This document shows, one piece after another, positions 63,001 through 64,000 of a DNA stretch of 64,000 nt. Made by a program: the position numbers and the translations under genes. Location of the stretch: the NCBI RefSeq assembly GCF_014205835.1, contig NZ_JACHCQ010000007.1:79087-143086 (forward strand), written 5' to 3'. This DNA comes from Pedobacter sp. AK013. Lineage in GTDB: Bacteria; Bacteroidota; Bacteroidia; Sphingobacteriales; Sphingobacteriaceae. Numbering within the stretch: position 1 is the stretch's first letter; every line of letters begins with the position of its first letter. The notes under the pieces are model-generated. The model saw only the letters and a list, made by a program, of their open reading frames with translations. It had not been told where the DNA came from and made no database searches.

Positions 63001-64000
63001 TGGCCTGAACATCTTGCCTTCTATACCAACCAACGCCAGAATTGGGAGGTAAACGATGAGGATAATAATTTCACCAAAAGCGGCACTGTTACGGATCTTG
63101 GAAGCAGATTCGAAAATCTCGGCATCCATCTCCTGTTGGCTCAACCTATTTTTGTTTTTTCGGATGCCCAGGTGGTGAAGTGAAGCTTCCACAATAATTA
63201 CCGCGCCATCTACGATCAGTCCGAAATCAATGGCACCAAGGCTCATGAGATTTCCACTGACACCAAAAAGGTTCATCAGGCATATGGCAAAAAGCATGGC
63301 AAGTGGAATTACCGAGGCTACAATTAGCCCGGCACGGAAATTTCCCAAAAGCAGTACCAGTACAAAAATAACAATCAATGCACCCTCTGCCAGATTTTTG
63401 GTTACCGTACCAATAGCATTGTCTACCAACTTAGTACGATCGAGAAATGGTTCAATAACCACACCCTCCGGAAGGTTCTTTGCAATCTGTTCCATCCGGG
63501 TTTTTACGTTTGCAATAACCTTGGAAGAGTTGGCGCCCTTTAGCATCATCACTACCGCCCCTACTACCTCGCCCTGATCGTTTCTGGTCATGGCACCGTA
63601 CCTCGTGGCCGCACCGATCCTCACTTCAGCTACATTTCGGATCAGCACCGGAATGCTGTTTTCATTGGTCCGTACAACAATGTTTTCAATATCCTCAATA
63701 CTGTCGATAAGTCCCTCGCTCCTGATAAAATAAGCATTAGGTTTCTTATCGATATAAGATCCACCAGTGTTCTGGTTATTTTTTTCAAGGGCCTTAAAAA
63801 TGTCGCTGATGGATATATTCATACTTCTCAGCTTATCGGGATTGAGGGCAATCTCATACTGCTTGAGGTACCCGCCAAAGCTGCTTACATCTGCTATACC
63901 TTCTACACCCAATAGCTGGCGGCGAACAATCCAGTCTTGAATGGTGCGCAGCTCGGTGGCATCATATTTTTTTTCATATCCTTTTTTGGGATGGATTATG
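60052..64000 (-). CDS. CzcA/CusA heavy-metal RND pump fused to TolC-like channel (5' end cut by window)
   Basis: The frame is open to the window end (reading IIHPKKGYEKKYDATELRTI upstream of the visible region), so the first 150 or so residues are missing. Residues 1 to about 885 of the visible part are an RND transporter (VEGIADVSSFGGYLKQYEIA, GAIDFGLIVDGAVIIVEA, ATVVIGGLISATLLTLLVLP). After a hydrophobic, signal-like segment (VAGIIVIFVSLFGLQPAKAQ) a TolC-type outer-membrane factor follows (LTLEQAISSALENNRAING, LIAYQNGEIGY-type helices) to the stop. Fusing pump and channel in one gene is known in Bacteroidota CusA/CzcA proteins. With the adaptor it makes a complete efflux system for a divalent or monovalent metal. 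The signal-like segment suggests the channel is released or threaded across the membrane. Confidence 0.95.
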   Translation of the reverse strand, partial: IIHPKKGYEKKYDATELRTIQDWIVRRQLLGVEGIADVSSFGGYLKQYEIALNPDKLRSMNISISDIFKALEKNNQNTGGSYIDKKPNAYFIRSEGLIDSIEDIENIVVRTNENSIPVLIRNVAEVRIGAATRYGAMTRNDQGEVVGAVVMMLKGANSSKVIANVKTRMEQIAKNLPEGVVIEPFLDRTKLVDNAIGTVTKNLAEGALIVIFVLVLLLGNFRAGLIVASVIPLAMLFAICLMNLFGVSGNLMSLGAIDFGLIVDGAVIIVEASLHHLGIRKNKNRLSQQEMDAEIFESASKIRNSAAFGEIIILIVYLPILALVGIEGKMFRPMAQTVAFAILGAFILSLTYVPMMSALFLNKTISSKRNISDRIMSFFQRIYTPMLNFALRARVAVVGIAIGLFAICLIIFNYLGAEFIPTLEEGDFAVETRVLTGSSLSQTIEAATRASKVLKANFPEIKEVIGKIGSSEIPTDPMPVEACDLIITLKDKGDWTTASTRDELAVKMQARLEQYIPGVTFGFQQPIQMRFNELMTGARQDVVIKIYGEDFSKLSTYAAKIGTIARKIEGAQDVYVEQASGLPQVIIKFHREKIAQFGLNIEDVNTAIRSGFAGEVAGLVFEGEKRFDMVVRLEKENRQSLEDVKNLFVTAPNGNQIPLEQLADIEYKEGPNQIQRDDAKRRITVGFNVRGRDVESIVKEIQQKIETEVKFSPGYYPTFGGTFENLQAANKRLSIAVPLALLLILLLLYLTFSSIKHALLIFTAIPLSAIGGVFALWARGMPFSISAGIGFIALFGVAVLNGIVLISEFNSLKKEGMKDIFEIIKIGTSVRLRPVIMTALVASLGFLPMAISGGSGAEVQRPLATVVIGGLISATLLTLLVLPVLYIWIEKIGRKKVRIAPVAGIIVIFVSLFGLQPAKAQTALTLEQAISSALENNRAINGASLGVGLQQALRKGAFEMPKTEVSMLYGQYNSLVKNDNNITVSQTIPFPTLFAANAALGDERIKAGQLQVASTKNELIFQVKTVYTNLQYLYSKEKLLLEQDSIYKGFVKSASLKYKTGEGNLLEKVAAETQLKDVQNLLDQNRSDIEIYTTQFATLLGRGGLPLIADRFLKETPEISIADTAVLNENPAIAYFRQQIVIAEKQHKVELAKALPDFTLGYFNQSLTGFQNINGSEVFFGRDKRFQGFQVGLSIPLFYRAYSAKAKAASINKDIAANDLELQQRKLTGQYQQALGEYLKNKKRYNYFMTSALANAALILKNSRIAYQNGEIGYSEYLLNLKQANGIYEGRLMALLQLSQSINQIEFLIGNNKSL

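Overview
The window looks like a chromosome segment of a Bacteroidota bacterium, most likely a Sphingobacteriaceae member close to Pedobacter. The evidence is two SusC/SusD outer-membrane uptake pairs, each preceded by an ECF sigma factor and a FecR anti-sigma gene, many TonB-dependent or lipobox-bearing secreted proteins, Bacteroidota-type promoter boxes (TAnnTTTG), weak Shine-Dalgarno signals and a CzcA-TolC fusion. The genus is an inference from general protein character; no database search was possible.

Layout. 1-1000: a 121-bp tandem repeat, an 11-bp-phased TACC array with a long inverted repeat, and a tRNA-Met(CAT) with its terminator. 1.1-15.8 kb: a block bounded by two near-identical copies of the tRNA-Met 3' tail plus terminator. 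It holds a truncated regulator, a coupled lipoprotein pair, an AraC regulator followed by a five-gene ester-catabolism operon (acyl-CoA ligase, two alpha/beta hydrolases, serine hydrolase, TonB receptor) and a GH37 trehalase. 16-20.4 kb: a redox trio (OsmC, mono-cluster Fe-S protein, FMN reductase), a DHFR-like protein, a small secreted protein, a Crp/Fnr regulator, an acetyltransferase and gene debris. 20.4-23.6 kb: a secreted erythromycin-esterase-family protein and a LytS/LytTR two-component pair.

23.9-34 kb: a reverse-strand locus running sigma factor, FecR, SusC, SusD and then three thiol-redox genes, coupling import to periplasmic redox proteins. 34.3-41.2 kb: an AlkB-like oxygenase, a lipoprotein, an AraC regulator, a membrane protein, a chromate-resistance unit whose regulator fuses a ChrB sensor-like domain to an AraC DNA-binding domain, and a Gfo/Idh/MocA oxidoreductase. 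41.6-51.2 kb: a second sigma/FecR/SusC/SusD locus ending in a GH31 glycosidase, with the SusC gene interrupted by a one-base frameshift. 51.2-55.4 kb: an SGNH hydrolase followed by a cassette resembling sxtJ-sxtK-sxtI of saxitoxin clusters, whose carbamoyltransferase also carries a one-base frameshift. 55.5-64 kb: a large secreted HExxH protein, a partial duplication of an RND adaptor gene flanking a small secreted protein, and an RND heavy-metal efflux system whose pump is fused to its outer-membrane factor and runs off the window end.

The most noteworthy items are the ChrB-AraC fusion regulator, the ester-uptake operon, the sxtIJK-like cassette (including a 49-residue protein), the SusCD-redoxin coupling, and the tRNA-tail duplication that may mark an old island. 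Two long genes are broken by single-base indels, so sequence error must be weighed against true decay.
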